Of a DNA stretch of 64,000 bases, positions 31,601 to 42,270 are shown one piece after another. The position numbers and the translations under genes were made by a program. Position 1 is the stretch's first letter. Each line of letters opens with the position of its first letter. The stretch is taken from contig NC_088919.1 of NCBI RefSeq assembly GCF_963576675.1, positions 40,384,501-40,448,500 on the forward strand, given 5' to 3'. The notes beneath the pieces were generated by a model. The model was given only the letters and a program-made list of their open reading frames with translations. It did not search any database and was not told the DNA's origin. Source of the stretch: Euphorbia lathyris (taxonomy: Eukaryota > Streptophyta > Magnoliopsida > Malpighiales > Euphorbiaceae).

Positions 31601-34596
31601 GTAAATGTGATTTCAGCCTTCTTTCGGGCCATAATTGCTCCCACTAGCGCTGCCGGCTCAGTATCGGTGGAAATAACCAGATTCTGCAACTCTTTCATCA
31701 GGTTCTCACGATGGTACTTAGAATGGCATAAGACTTCCCAGACTGTGGACTTAGCTTGCGTCTTCTTCAACTGCTCAAGAACTTGGTCATCGGGCTTAGG
31801 AGCCGACCCTTCTCCAATCTCGATTTCTATCATAGGTGCCTTCCCCTCGGCCACACGGCCTGATCTCGTCATTACCGCAATTTCCGGCTCATCATCCGAT
31901 TCGTCCCAAATGTTAATAGGAACCCTCTGATTGGCATCTTCCTCGTCCAAAGAACTCTCCCAAATGTCCACAACCATTAAATCCATGACGTGAGGAACAT
32001 TCGGATTCAAGTAAAAGGGATCCGCCGATCCATACAAGGCCCAACCTATCAACTCATCATAATCCCGGAGGGACACTCTGCTCATCCTTCTGGCGGCCAA
32101 CGGAATAGCACCTCGTTGTATGCACATAAGCTGCACCTTATCGCTCATTGTTTCATGACACTGCTCATAACGGTGCCTCCACCTTCTAGCATAATCCACA
32201 AACGGTTCCTCGGGGAATTGCCTAATCCTATCCAAATCGTCCAGGGATCCCGTCCATGGAACATACATCTCATATCTCGCCATAAAAGCACTTCTAAGCG
32301 GTACCCAATGACCCATTTCTTCCTCTGATAGACCTTGATGCCATAATAAGGCTTCACCCATCAAGGTTTCCGGAAAAAGTTCATGCAACTCACATTGCGG
32401 AAATTCGGCGTCATACATATGATTGCGGAATAACCTCGCGTGCTCAACAGGCATTTGGTAAGACGGGGAATCAGGGGTTTGCTCCGTCAGCATCCATACT
32501 GTATACTCCTTGATAAATCTTTTCGTCATTGCCGCCCAATCGGTCTTAACATACATCGGCAATGACATGTACCACATTAACGGTTCACCCATCAATGAAT
32601 TGCAAAACAAGCTAGTGATCTCTTCCTCTTTAAAACCCAAGGGTGCCATAGCTGACAAGTAGAAGTGAAGGTGCTCTATAGGGTCCTTATTGCCGTTATA
32701 CTTACTAACCCTCGGTAGCGGACGTTTGATGGGTCCGATCTGCATCGCAAAGCGCTCCGCAGTTCTATCTTCAGCTCTTTGGTACTTTTCTAGAAACAAA
32801 TCCGACAACCGATCCCAATCATGCTTGCAAGAGTCGGGTAATGAATGGAACCATTCCAGAGGCTCGCCTACCAGCGAATGGTGGAACCACCGGGCAATTT
32901 CATCTACTCCGAAGGATTCAATAAACATGTCGTGCATATATTCACGCAAGTGCGCCTCGGGATCCCTTCCTCCACTAAACAAACCCAAATCTGGCACAAT
33001 AGTCCGAGACGACCCTTCTCCGGTCTCTTCAGCACTATCCTCATCATACGGTGCTCCACCATCTGACCCTTCCCCCATCGGTTCATCCTCTTGTTCTTCA
33101 CCCAGGAAGGACACATACAGCCCCTTTCCCACATTGCTCTTTTCATCGGAGTCCAATAACTCCTCTACGTTCTCCTCGAAGGATTCCATCACTACAGTTT
33201 CTATCAAACCAACTCTGATCGTACTCACTCTATGATTAGGCAATGGATTGCGCCTAACGGAAGGGTTCGCTGATGAAGGATCAGCTATCTTCTTCTCCTC
33301 AATTAAATCTTGGATTTCATGTTTCAGCCTCTCACAATTCTCAATTGTATGCCCATAACTGCTATGGAATTCACAATACCCTCTAGCCTGTATCTGCGGA
33401 GTAGGTTGAGCTTTGTTATACGGGGTAAGGGCTTTCAACAATCCCTTTTTCTGCAGACGCTCGAAAACTTTCGCGTAGGTCTGATCGAACTTGGCGAACC
33501 GCCTCTTTTCAATAGCATTAAGATCAACCACTTTCACTGCTGCGGATTCCGTACTCGCGCTAGGCCCTCCCGCACTATATCCAGACTTCATCCACTTGGT
33601 ATAAGCTTTCTTCGGCTCTCCATCCCCTTCAACAGTCAAGGCACAACTATACATCTGATTGAAATCCGTAAATGGCATATACCGCAACTCATTTTTGATA
33701 TACGGCAACGTGTTGCCAACCACCATTCGGATCTGATCCTGCTCGAGCGGCTTTTGTTTCATCACTGCGGCCTTAGCCCTCCATCTTTTCACAAAATCGG
33801 AAAAGGATTCCCCAGCCTGTTGCTTAGTGCTCTCTAACTCTTTCAAAGTGACCTCCAGCATGGTGTTAAAGCTATACTGAGCGATGAATGACTTCGCTAA
33901 TTCCTTCCAATCCTTCTTTGTCACCATTGGTAACGCATGAAACCATGTGAGGGCAGCCCCCTCTAAGTAGGTGTTAAACAGCCCTAGGACCTGATCCTCC
34001 GTCAGGATCGTGTGCTTCATCATCGCAACATACTGATTCATGTGAGCGGTGGGATCTCCCATTCCATCGAACTTTTTCATGCCAGGGAGCCGAAATTTCA
34101 AAGACAAAGCTGTTGCCGACAAACAATTCTTCAAGTTATAGAAATCCTGACTTCCGGAGCTTCCTCCGCGCAAGTCCTGCACTTCCTGTGTGATGTGTTG
34201 CTTCCACTCCTCTTCCTTAGCTTTCTCTTTCTCTAACTGTTTTCGGATATAATCCTGATAATCCTCCTCATTCCCAAAGCGAGGGCCACCGTTCACCTCA
34301 TTCTCAGCACGCTTACTACCACTCTTGTTGTCCTTCAGTGCTAACTCAGCTAGCTGGGCCAAGATTGCGGCCAGCTGATCATTGATATTGTTCACAGAAT
34401 TTTCCAATTCAACCACTTTCTCGTCGGTCGCAGACATATTGACGGAAGAGTGAGTATACCCGGATGAAGATGATTCAGAAGCCACAACTACTGATTCGGA
34501 ACTGTCTACTCGTAGCTGATCAAACTGTCTGACAAGCCGATTACTCTCGCGAAACCACACCCGCTTAATGATGACGTCTGCGCGAACGGTATCCAT
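28633..34596 (-). CDS. Tat Gag-Pol: four capsid-like domains, protease, RT, two RNases H
   Basis: A 1,987-residue open frame. Capsid-like gag domain 1 spans about residues 170-330 (FDGMGDPTAHMNQYV, LEGAALTWFHALP), followed by a degenerate zinc knuckle (C408, H416, C421, H426). Three further gag-like segments follow at about 535-620, 626-705 and 712-860, sharing the DP..HL..Y and GEPL.W pattern. Then come an aspartic protease around 1015-1110 (VDDGSAINVCPL, D1031), a Gly-rich G-patch-like stretch (1172-1212), RT about 1425-1600 (YVDD 1585-1588), a degenerate gypsy RNase H (1727-1850) and an archaeal-type RNase H (1875-1987; D1881, E1919, D1943). The frame ends at a TAG that separates it from integrase. 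Confidence 0.92.
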   Translation of the reverse strand: MDTVRADVIIKRVWFRESNRLVRQFDQLRVDSSESVVVASESSSSGYTHSSVNMSATDEKVVELENSVNNINDQLAAILAQLAELALKDNKSGSKRAENEVNGGPRFGNEEDYQDYIRKQLEKEKAKEEEWKQHITQEVQDLRGGSSGSQDFYNLKNCLSATALSLKFRLPGMKKFDGMGDPTAHMNQYVAMMKHTILTEDQVLGLFNTYLEGAALTWFHALPMVTKKDWKELAKSFIAQYSFNTMLEVTLKELESTKQQAGESFSDFVKRWRAKAAVMKQKPLEQDQIRMVVGNTLPYIKNELRYMPFTDFNQMYSCALTVEGDGEPKKAYTKWMKSGYSAGGPSASTESAAVKVVDLNAIEKRRFAKFDQTYAKVFERLQKKGLLKALTPYNKAQPTPQIQARGYCEFHSSYGHTIENCERLKHEIQDLIEEKKIADPSSANPSVRRNPLPNHRVSTIRVGLIETVVMESFEENVEELLDSDEKSNVGKGLYVSFLGEEQEDEPMGEGSDGGAPYDEDSAEETGEGSSRTIVPDLGLFSGGRDPEAHLREYMHDMFIESFGVDEIARWFHHSLVGEPLEWFHSLPDSCKHDWDRLSDLFLEKYQRAEDRTAERFAMQIGPIKRPLPRVSKYNGNKDPIEHLHFYLSAMAPLGFKEEEITSLFCNSLMGEPLMWYMSLPMYVKTDWAAMTKRFIKEYTVWMLTEQTPDSPSYQMPVEHARLFRNHMYDAEFPQCELHELFPETLMGEALLWHQGLSEEEMGHWVPLRSAFMARYEMYVPWTGSLDDLDRIRQFPEEPFVDYARRWRHRYEQCHETMSDKVQLMCIQRGAIPLAARRMSRVSLRDYDELIGWALYGSADPFYLNPNVPHVMDLMVVDIWESSLDEEDANQRVPINIWDESDDEPEIAVMTRSGRVAEGKAPMIEIEIGEGSAPKPDDQVLEQLKKTQAKSTVWEVLCHSKYHRENLMKELQNLVISTDTEPAALVGAIMARKKAEITFTDEDLPEEGKAHNKPLYIRAEINGKKTSCVMVDDGSAINVCPLKLLSKLGVERGDLTASETVIRAYDDSRRHIEGVFKAKLKVGPYEEETEFTVLDIPITFAVLLGRPWFHKLGGVPSTLHQMIKFPFGEEIVTIRAEKLSSVAALGIEPQLFSGFQVSGIYESSMTTDVVKMMKGGFIPGMGLGAHHQWLPEFPDFKSQKTRRGLGYEQGGPSNVSGEGKVGLRKYLVNEGHGKAYSGTPEAWTSTEGKILPGFEIFNDVADWGKGKASCFVEEIMILDLNAEEQVITIEATAGAGDEPSTSKIHEKSEDPDDENCITALFESDDVITHAINEMNSDFAYLLDVDHDHSMHSHSYNMPTFEINAIEMSTFNLGTDENPKLIQIAQELTIEERKEFERIIKKYEIVFAWTYEDMPGIDQSIVTHRIPTYPEAKPVKQKLRRMRPEWADKIREEVKKQLEAGFIEVIDYPPWVANVVPIAKKDGKVRMCVDYRDLNKACPKDEFALPHIDVLIDSAASSVLHTNVDGFMGYIQVQMAEKHKAKTSFTTEWGTYCYKVMSFGLKNAGATYQRMATALFHDMIHKEVEVYVDDMMVKSETREGHFAALEKFLARIAEFKLRLNSKKCFFGVSSGKILGYVIGNKGIEVDPDKVKAIQEMPAPRNEKEVRGFLGQVQYISRFIARLTAICEPIFKLLRKDQPATWNDKCQQALESVRNYLSNPPVLRPPKLGKPLLLYVAIEERSIGAMLAQEGDTGVENAVYYLSKKFLEYELKYNMIEKTCVAMVWLTKKLRHYFQSYKVIIISRMDPVKYLYRTPSLTGKLARWLLLLSEFDIEYVTKKVIKRRAVAEFLANQPLNAEEEEISYDFPDEHLNAIEVIPWKMFFDGAVNSNGAGVGVLLTSPEGERIPMAKKLSFPLTNNMAEYEACIYGLESLAALGASYVEIWGDSKLIIEQAQGNWEVREERLRPYLDQLEGLAQRFKECRFYHIPRA

Positions 34597-36516
34597 TAGT
34601 ATGTATGCATGATTTTATATGCATGATTCGTGGTGTGTGCGTTTATTTATTTACGATTATAAGATAAGAAGAACAAACGTTAGTTCTATTTACACGTATC
34701 ACAACATCTCTCTTCCACCCTTATTCCTCCACACACTCGTCGGTCCAGGTCTCTTTCCTAGGATTTTGGTTTTTGGCTCACATTGCGGTCCAGGGGACGC
34801 GTGATGCCGTCGATTATTGCGGAAAAGTAAATCACCCATCAGACAATACAGTTCGTTTTTTGACGTATCCACGTTCAGTGACTAAGAAATCGACCAAGTC
34901 GGATTGTCCTTTCAGAATAACTCGTCTTTTGTCCTTTCGCGAGACGCATTAATTCGGGTTTTGATTCCCTTTGAGCGCATCTCGGTTTTTAAACGTGGTA
35001 TGAGTTATTCTTCTATTCCAATCGTTTGTTATTGCAAATGACTCGTTCCCTTTTTATTCACGTGGATTCGTGTCTCGATTTTTGGATTACAACGGGATCT
35101 TTTTGGATCTATCGAGAGACGTAACCATGCATTTATTTAGTGATGGAATCACTTTTGGATTTTATTTTAGGGAACAGACTCATCGCGTAACGTGTTTGTT
35201 CTTAGCGTCGAGGATTCGTTTGCTCATTTTGCTACACAAAAAGACGGCGAGTCTTATTTGAGCGCACGGTAACCTTTCGGCTAGCAACAGTTCGTTGTTC
35301 TTCCCAATTCACGGGATATATCATCTTAGTGTGGTTACAGAAAATCAACATTTCGTTGAATTGCATGCTTATTCTAAGCGAGGATATCACCGTTCTCTTT
35401 CCTTTAGACACGAATTAAGCAAACACGTACATCAGGCCATATTTCTTGCAGTTTTGGTAACGGTCGAAATGATCGAGTCGTTAGTCAAAACCCGCAGTCT
35501 CGTCCATATGGCGCAATTATATGGTTTGGCTTAATTCGGCTTCGTGATTTTAAACAGGGTATACACTCGTTCGAGGCATGCATTCAACGGCATTGGTTTA
35601 TTTTCTTTAACTACTCTCGGGATTAACATATATCGTAGATTCGGAATGATTTTGGTCGTTTAGTTCATTTTTTGCTTTTCTTCTCTTAGTCACTTCTACG
35701 GACACGTCCATTTCTCTTAAGAACGACACAAGGCATAACGTAAAAGCTCGTCTTTTATTCGGAAGGGACGGGCCACGTTTGCGAAACTTTTCACGTTACC
35801 ACACGGTCATTCGAGACAGAAATGTTCTTCGTCTTCGTTTCGTCATGATCTCGTTTCATCCCAACTTATTTAAAGAATGTGAATAACGGCTACTGTTAAT
35901 ATAGTCTTTTGTATCGAGATGTAACTATCCTTAACACCGAACCGATTCATACTAATACGTGCTTACATCATAACACATTTCCTGAACATGTGCCTTCGTC
36001 GGGACACCGAAAGGGACAAGGCGGGTCGCACATGTTCATTCATATGAGATGACTAAGTCGTCTTTAGTTCAAATTGTTTCGATGTTTTAGGGTAATTAGT
36101 ATGTCGATTCACGAGTATATATTAACACATCGTCTCATTTTCTTTACCTACTTTAGGATTAGACACGTATCGTGGCGGTTTAAAAACACGAATTGATTCA
36201 TTTATCACATCAAAAATAGTAACGGGTGATCCTATGGAAACTTCTAAGGCTACTATATGCTGACACGGCTGACCGCGGGACCTCACAGGATCGCACAAAT
36301 TCGCCCCTAACGAATGGATGGGGACCCTTTGGCGCCTTACTGTAAGGGGGAACTTACACTAGCCTCTTTCGAGCGACGAATGGACTCTCGCTAGAGGTTT
36401 CGCGGAAATTACCCAAAGGGTTTGCAATAATGCACATGAATGCATATGAAAAGAAGTAAAACGATCCGTCCCCGTTAAGGGCTTAATACACGCCTTCCGG
36501 AATCAAATTTCTCGCT
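34597..36516 (-). other. Long 5' leader of the Tat element
   Basis: About 1.9 kb between primer site and gag with no long frame on the coding strand. Tat/Ogre elements often have a long leader or an extra upstream ORF. I see only short frames here and nothing recognisable. Confidence 0.65.
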
Positions 36517-36534
36517 TCCCCAGCAGAGTCGCCA
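36517..36534 (-). other. Primer-binding site, tRNA-Arg type
   Basis: The minus strand reads TGGCGACTCTGCTGGGGA, two bases inside the 5' LTR end. This is the primer-site type I associate with Ogre/Tat elements. Confidence 0.8.
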
Positions 36535-38894
36535 CTTGTTAGACGAGGTGCCGCGGCCTAATCTCCCGGGCGGACCGGGGGGTGGACAACCTCATGGCGA
36601 CGTAAGCGGTGATTGGCGCCGAAAGCAACCAATCGTGGAATCAAGCTGCTCGGTAGGACCGGAGCTCGGAGATATGGAAGAGTCGCCACCCACGAATGGG
36701 AAAATGAACACCGATCCCTTGCGGGAGACCGGTGTGGGTTCGGGAAACTTAGGTACGAGCTGAGAAGGCTAGCTCCTTTCCGGAGAAAGGCTACTAGGCA
36801 CCCCGACATCGCCCGGTTATGAACCACCGGCCTCCTACTCAGCATGTTAGGCGATAACGGACTAATCGTATACTTCTTTAAGTTTAAAATTCATTTGAAA
36901 CCTTTTCTTTCTTTTTTTAGAAACCGTTTTGAGCATATATTATTGAAAAGCCATATTAGTAAAGAATCACCCATTTATATTATACATACACAGAGAAGGG
37001 GGAAGAAAGAAGTGATTTATTTACAACTTTATTTAAATGTCATGCCGTGTGTTTATTCTACACTAACTTATTTCCCCAAAACGAGTTTATTTACATGGTT
37101 CGCACCTTAATCACCGTTGGAACGATTTAGGTGCGTTTTAAAACCCCGATTAGTGAAGTTTACTCGAGTCGCCGTTGGAACGACTCAAGTGCTTTGGAAA
37201 CGTTTGAGACAAAAACCTTTAGTTAAGAAAACGTGGTTAAACATACAAGTCAATTTTGTTTTGTACAAATCCTTTAAGAAAATGATTCAAAAACTCTATT
37301 ATTCACAAAGAAAGCGATTTTAATTACCATGTTCACTTAATCCGCCTTTGGAACGGATTAAGGTTTTAAGACGTGGTGTTTTGGAAACGATTTGAAATAT
37401 TAACAAAAAACAACTCCATTTATTTACATTAGGAACCTCTAAAAATTCATTAGTTTAAATAATCAAATTGAAAACTCTCTTTCTTTTGATTTATTTTCCC
37501 CTCTTATTTAATGGACTTTCTCTACCTATTATAATTACAATAATAAACCCATTTAAAGCAAGATTCATAATCAAATAAAGCCCATTTGAAACATGGACCC
37601 ATGAATGATCCAAAAGAATAAAGAAAGTAATTCTAGCATATATATATACATTTAAATCAAAAAGAGAATATGAAAATAAAAGTTAATAAGAGGAAACTAT
37701 ATAATACATATATGAAAATATTAGATAAAATACATTTATACTTTAAAGATGTGAAAATAGTAAATAAATCTCATAAATAAGAACATAACATTTACCCCAA
37801 AATAATTTCATTCAATAACCAATAAAATAACCCAAATATCCCAAAACTACATATATACATAACTATTATAGTTTTAAATATAAAAAAATAGCATATACTA
37901 ATATCTATTGATTATTTCCCAAAATGCCCAAGTAAATAATCTTCAAAATAGGATCTAATATAACTCAAATGAATAAAAGAACAAATATATACATATACTT
38001 ATGTTTTAAAAATTAAATAAAGAATGATATACAAACATCCTAAATAATTATATACACTAAACATCTAAAATAGTTTGAAACACATATATTACATAACTAT
38101 ACATATATATATTAAGGATTTAAAAGCTTAGAAGTTGAGAAAAAGGGATTGAAATGGCATTTTTTGCGTTTTGGCAGATTTACCGACGGAAAATCCGTAG
38201 GTAAACAGCACTTAGTGACAGAAATGGCAAATTACAGCAGCACTCTAATTGTTTCCAGATTTATTCAAAAGCTTTAAATTAAATCTAATTCAATCGTTTT
38301 GGATTTCCGAACTACCAAAAATGGATCATAGTCAATAACGGAAGTTCCTAAAACGATGTTTTTATTTTAAAACATTATTTGGAAATTTTTTTTTTTAAAT
38401 TAGAAACTTATAATTTCAACGTTTTTCGATACCCGAACTACCTTTTTATCGGATCACGGTTCGTATTGGGATATCAAAACGAGGTTTTCTATCTTAAAAC
38501 AAAACCGAATTTTATTCAACACGAAACGAAAATTAAATAAATACGCTAATTAAATAAAACGTGATAAAATAAATAACTAATCAAATAAAGAAACTATAAC
38601 ATAAAAAATAAATAGAAGAAGAGAATAAATAAAATAAAATAAAAGAGTCTAGTCCTCGGATAATACCTTAAATTCGGTATCTGACAGTCGAAGCTGATCG
38701 ATTCCACGAGTCGCGATCTTCCTTTTTTTATATTTTTTAGTAAAAGTTTAACTTTAGGAAACTCGGATTTTTTGAGAAAAAAAAATATTTTTCTAAAAAA
38801 AAATTCACTTTCTCTCTCTAAAAATGTTTAGAGTGAGAAAGGCTCCAAGAAATCCCCTCCTCTTTCTCCCTGTTTGCATTGGGATCCGTGCCCC

Positions 38895-38901
38895 TTATAT
38901 A
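38895..38901 (-). promoter_or_regulatory. TATA box of the Tat 5' LTR
   Basis: TATATAA on the minus strand in the context CCTATATAAGGGGC, just downstream of the palindrome array. It would drive the genomic RNA toward lower coordinates. Confidence 0.65.
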
Positions 38902-38923
38902 GGGAAACGGGTCCCGGAAACTT

Positions 38924-39205
38924 TGGGCGACGCCCGAGCAAAATTGGGCGTCGCCCAAAGCCGTTGGGCGGCCGCCCAACATCACGTTGGGCTACCGCCC
39001 AAGATTGTTGGGCGGCCGCCCAACGATTGTTGGGCGATCGCCCACCAATTGTTGGGCGGTCGTCCAACAGCGTTGGGCGAGCGCCCAACGCACGGTTGGG
39101 CGCGCGCGCCCAACTGCCGTTGGGCGTCCGCCCGACGCGGTTGGGCGCTCGCGCCCCCTACCTTTGGGCTTCCACCCAACGCGATTGGGCACTCGCTCAA
39201 CGGCC
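38924..39205. repeat. GC palindrome array in the 5' LTR
   Basis: About a dozen TTGGGC-N4-GCCCAA-type modules between 38924 and 39205, ending about 25 bases upstream of the TATA box. It matches the 3' LTR array except for a missing pair of modules and scattered changes. Confidence 0.9.
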
Positions 39206-39658
39206 GTCGGGGCGTGCCTCGCGCCGTCGGGCGTGCACGCCCCGCGGCCGTCGAACTCGCGTTCCGCGTCGTCGGGCGTTCACGCGTCGTGACCGCCGAA
39301 CGCGTGTTCCGCACTGCCGGTTGCACACGTCCCGTTATCGACGAGTGCGCGTCCCGTGCCGCCAAGCTCGTGCCTTGCTCGGACACCGAGCGCGTACTAT
39401 TCATGGTTGGGTGCGTGCGTCCGACAGACGTCGAGCGCGTGCTTCGCGTCGTCGAGCGTGCGTCCGACTGTCGTCGAATGCGCGCCGGCCGCCGCTAAGC
39501 ACTCGCACCGTGCCGTTAAGCATTCGCGAGCTATCCGATCGACAACAGCGACCGACTGTAACTTATTTATTTTATTATTTTTGAAACTTTCGGAATCAAT
39601 CGCTTCAACCGTCTTGTTTTCAGGTTTTCATCACAGGTCCTCCGACTCGGTGTCTACA

Positions 39659-40236
39659 ACCCTTCTCAGCTCTAGCATCAAATTTCTTTCTGTTTCTATC
39701 TAAAGTATTGATATAACAAAGGCAACCAAAAGATTTAAACTCACTATAAGAAGGTAACTGTTGATAAAGCAGTTCATAAGGTGATTTAAACTGAATGATT
39801 CTAGAAGGCAGCCTATTGATAATGAAAATAGCATGTGAAACGAAATATGACCAGTAATCAATAGACAAACCACTTTGAAACTGAAGTGCACGAGCAATAT
39901 TAAGGATGTGCTGATGTTTCCTCTCAACAATTCCATTTTGTTGAGGGGTTTCAACACAGCTAGTTTGGTGAACTATGCCATGACTACTATAAAAGTTTTG
40001 CAGCTTGAATTCCAACCCATTATCTGTTCTAATGACCCTTATGGTTTTGTCAAATTGTGTTTTAACCATTTGAACAAACCGTGGAACTAAAATAGACACT
40101 ACTGCCTTAGAATGAATTAAAAAAATCCAAGTATACCTTGAAAAGTCATCTACAACAGTTAGGAAATACCTATGTCCATGAATGCTAACATGTGTAGGAC
40201 CCTATATGTCCATGTGTATCAAATCAAAAAGGTGCC
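39659..40236 (-). pseudogene. copia-A integrase
   Basis: The integrase core reads TDNGLEFKLQNFYSSHG and PQQNGIVERKHQHILNIARA, followed by RNRKKFDARAEKG, where the Tat LTR begins. Upstream, the first catalytic region is broken: a frameshift near 40236, and in the DIWGP motif the Trp codon is TAG (near 40206). The downstream continuation (GVFLGYHSG) lies across the Tat insertion at 14807. Confidence 0.85.
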
Positions 40237-40784
40237 TTAGACTGAGTTACACTTAAAGGAAAAAATGCCTTTTTGTGTCTAGCAAAATGACAAGTATCAC
40301 AAGGTATATCATAGAATTCAACATCGTTCAAGTGCTTTTTCAACAGTTTCAATGTGGAAAGAGAAATGTGACCTAACCTATTATGCCACAACTGTACATG
40401 GGTTAAGTTGTAAGATACATCAGAAATACAAGATACATCAGAAACAGAACAAGTCATGGAAGGATTAACAGCAGATGAAGAATATAGCACAGGGTTTGCA
40501 GCAGCATGTAAAATAGGTTGATCATCATGTGAATCAGTTTTGTACAAATGATATAACCCATCATGTAGTTTAGTTAACCCAATCATCTTCTTCATCTGTA
40601 AATGCTGTATAAAACAATACTCAGCAGTAAATTTAATAACACATCTCAAAGTAGTAGTTAATTTGGAGACAGATATGAGGTTATACGCAAAAGTAGGCAC
40701 AAATAGAGTATCATACAGAACAAAGTCATTAGTGAGTTTAATGGTGCCTATGTGTGTAGCATATAACTCAGATTGATTAGGCAA
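40224..40784 (-). pseudogene. copia-A protease C-terminus and GAG-pre-integrase
   Basis: Begins with the end of the protease domain (FVLYDTLFVPTFAYNLISVS), then the HHCC-type pre-integrase zinc region (QLWHNRLGHISLSTLKLLKK and CDTCHFARHKKAFFP). It ends at a stop caused by a one-base frameshift in the SKAPF motif. In the parent element this links protease and integrase. Confidence 0.85.
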
Positions 40785-40826
40785 TATAATTTTCCAATTA
40801 CTTACTGGTTTGAGACTAATGAATAA

Positions 40827-41558
40827 CTATTTAGTGCTAGATATATGACAACTAGCACCTGTATCCACTATCCAATTAGACTTTTTAACTTCAGTTAAAA
40901 GAATAGAATGGGAGGTACCTTCATTAGCTGTGGTAGAGGTGTCTATAGGGAATGCAATAGCATAATTAACATGAGTGTTCCTGGTGCTGGGAATTAAGGC
41001 AAGAAGTTGTTGAATTTTCTCAGCAGTAAGATGAGGAGTAACAACAGGGTTAGAAGGTAATTCAAAACTGGGAGCAGAACCAAGAGTTCCATCACCATCA
41101 TGACCATGTTGTTCACCACAATCAGCCAAATTTGCCCTTGATGTATTGCCTCTGAATTTATAACCAGGAGGATAGCCATGTTTTTTATAACATGTGTCTA
41201 TGGCATGATTTTTCATGCCACAGTGAGTACATTTCTTTCCTGGATTCCCGAATCTTTTTCCATTCTTGACATTCTGTGCTAGTGCAACTAAATCTTGAGT
41301 TGATATAGACATATCTAAAGAATGATTTTGCCTTTCAAATTGAATAACCAAAGAAAAAAATTTGTTGATATTTGGCAAGGGATCCATAACCATAATTTGA
41401 GACCTCACTGTTCCAAAAGAATCATTTAGGCCTTTAAGAAAGCATATGACCTGATTTGTGTCCCTATCTTCTCTAACCACTTTCAAGGCATTACATGTGC
41501 ATCCCTCACACACACAATCAAGTATTGCTCCAATAGACACTAACTCATCCCATAGCAT
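40827..41558 (-). pseudogene. copia-A Gag C-terminal half and protease active site
   Basis: The Gag second half reads VICFLKGLNDSFGTVRSQIM. The zinc knuckle is CTHCGMKNHAIDTC. A Ser/Thr-rich linker leads to the protease motif WIVDTGASCHISS. The frame ends at TAG (40827-40829), directly after the active site. Confidence 0.87.
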
Positions 41559-41747
41559 TTGAAGATGTGTAAAATACTCAGAAACAGTCTTGTTACCTTA
41601 CTGCAGTGTGTAAATTTCTCCTTGAAGATCAGCAAGACAAAATACATCTGACTGAGCGAATCTTTCTTTAAGATTATCCCATACCTTCTTTGCATCACCT
41701 AACCAAATTACACTTTGTGCAATAGAGACAGACATAGATCGAATAAT

Positions 41748-42008
41748 CTAGGAGAGAACAAGATTGTTGTACCTTTTCCAGTTTGAATGCAGAGTAGAGT
41801 CTTGCATAGGAGCAGTGATGGTACCATCAACGAAATCCAATTTGTTCTTGGATAAAAGAGCCATCTTCATGTTTTGACACCAAGAGTGATAATCTCCTGG
41901 CCCAGATAATGGTGGTGTCACAAGAACTATAGAAGGATTCTCACTTGGGTGTATGAAATAGGGACTGGATTCAGTAATCTTTGAAGCCATTGTATATTCA
42001 ATAGTCAA
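41748..42008 (-). pseudogene. copia-A Gag N-terminus
   Basis: N-terminal copia Gag, with FIHPSENPSIVLVTPPLSG, then the YHSWCQNMKMALLSKNKL motif and NWKRYNNLVLS. It ends at TAG (41748-41750) where family members have Trp in the SWI motif. The homologous codon is also TAG in copia-B. The start lies a little over 250 bases from the primer site. Confidence 0.85.
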
Positions 42009-42258
42009 GATTGAAAAATTAGAACCCTAGAAAGGGGAAAAGAAAAGAGTCTTGGGAAAAGAGGAATTAGGGATTCTTCAAGATTGAAGAAGGTAAAGAT
42101 GAGAAATCAATGATTTCTTGAACCGAAAGAGGAATTAGGGATTCTTCAAGATTGAAGAAGATAAAGATGAGAAATCAATGATTTCTTGAACCGAAGAAGG
42201 TGAATCAACTCATGTGATTGAAAATCACTATTGAATATGCGCGGAAGCTAGTAATCTT

Positions 42259-42270
42259 GCTCTGATACCA
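42259..42270 (-). other. Primer-binding site of copia-A (initiator Met tRNA)
   Basis: TGGTATCAGAGC on the minus strand, directly adjacent to the LTR, is the usual plant copia primer site. Confidence 0.9.

Larger units (their letters stand above)
14808..39658 (-). mobile_element. Tat/Ogre-type giant Ty3/gypsy element
   Basis: LTRs of 3.1 kb (36537-39658, and 14808-22737 with a LINE inside) begin TGTAGACACCGAG and end CTCGTCTAACA on the minus strand. The primer site matches the tRNA-Arg type used by Ogre/Tat. The coding order is Gag, protease, RT, RNase H, a second archaeal-type RNase H, integrase, which defines the Tat lineage. An opposite-strand gene lies between integrase and 3' LTR. Flanking pentamers ACCAT (14803-14807) and ACCCT (39659-39663) are a target duplication with one change inside copia-A. 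Net length without the LINE is about 20 kb. Confidence 0.92.
36537..39658 (-). repeat. 5' LTR of the Tat element (3,122 bp)
   Basis: Uninterrupted partner of the LTR at 14808-22737. It includes a palindrome array at 38924-39205 (about 12 modules, roughly two fewer than the 3' copy) and a TATA box (TATATAA on the minus strand, 38895-38901). It provides the empty site for the LINE (near 37516-37535). AT-rich except for the palindrome and adjacent GC-rich stretch (38924-39540). Confidence 0.93.
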
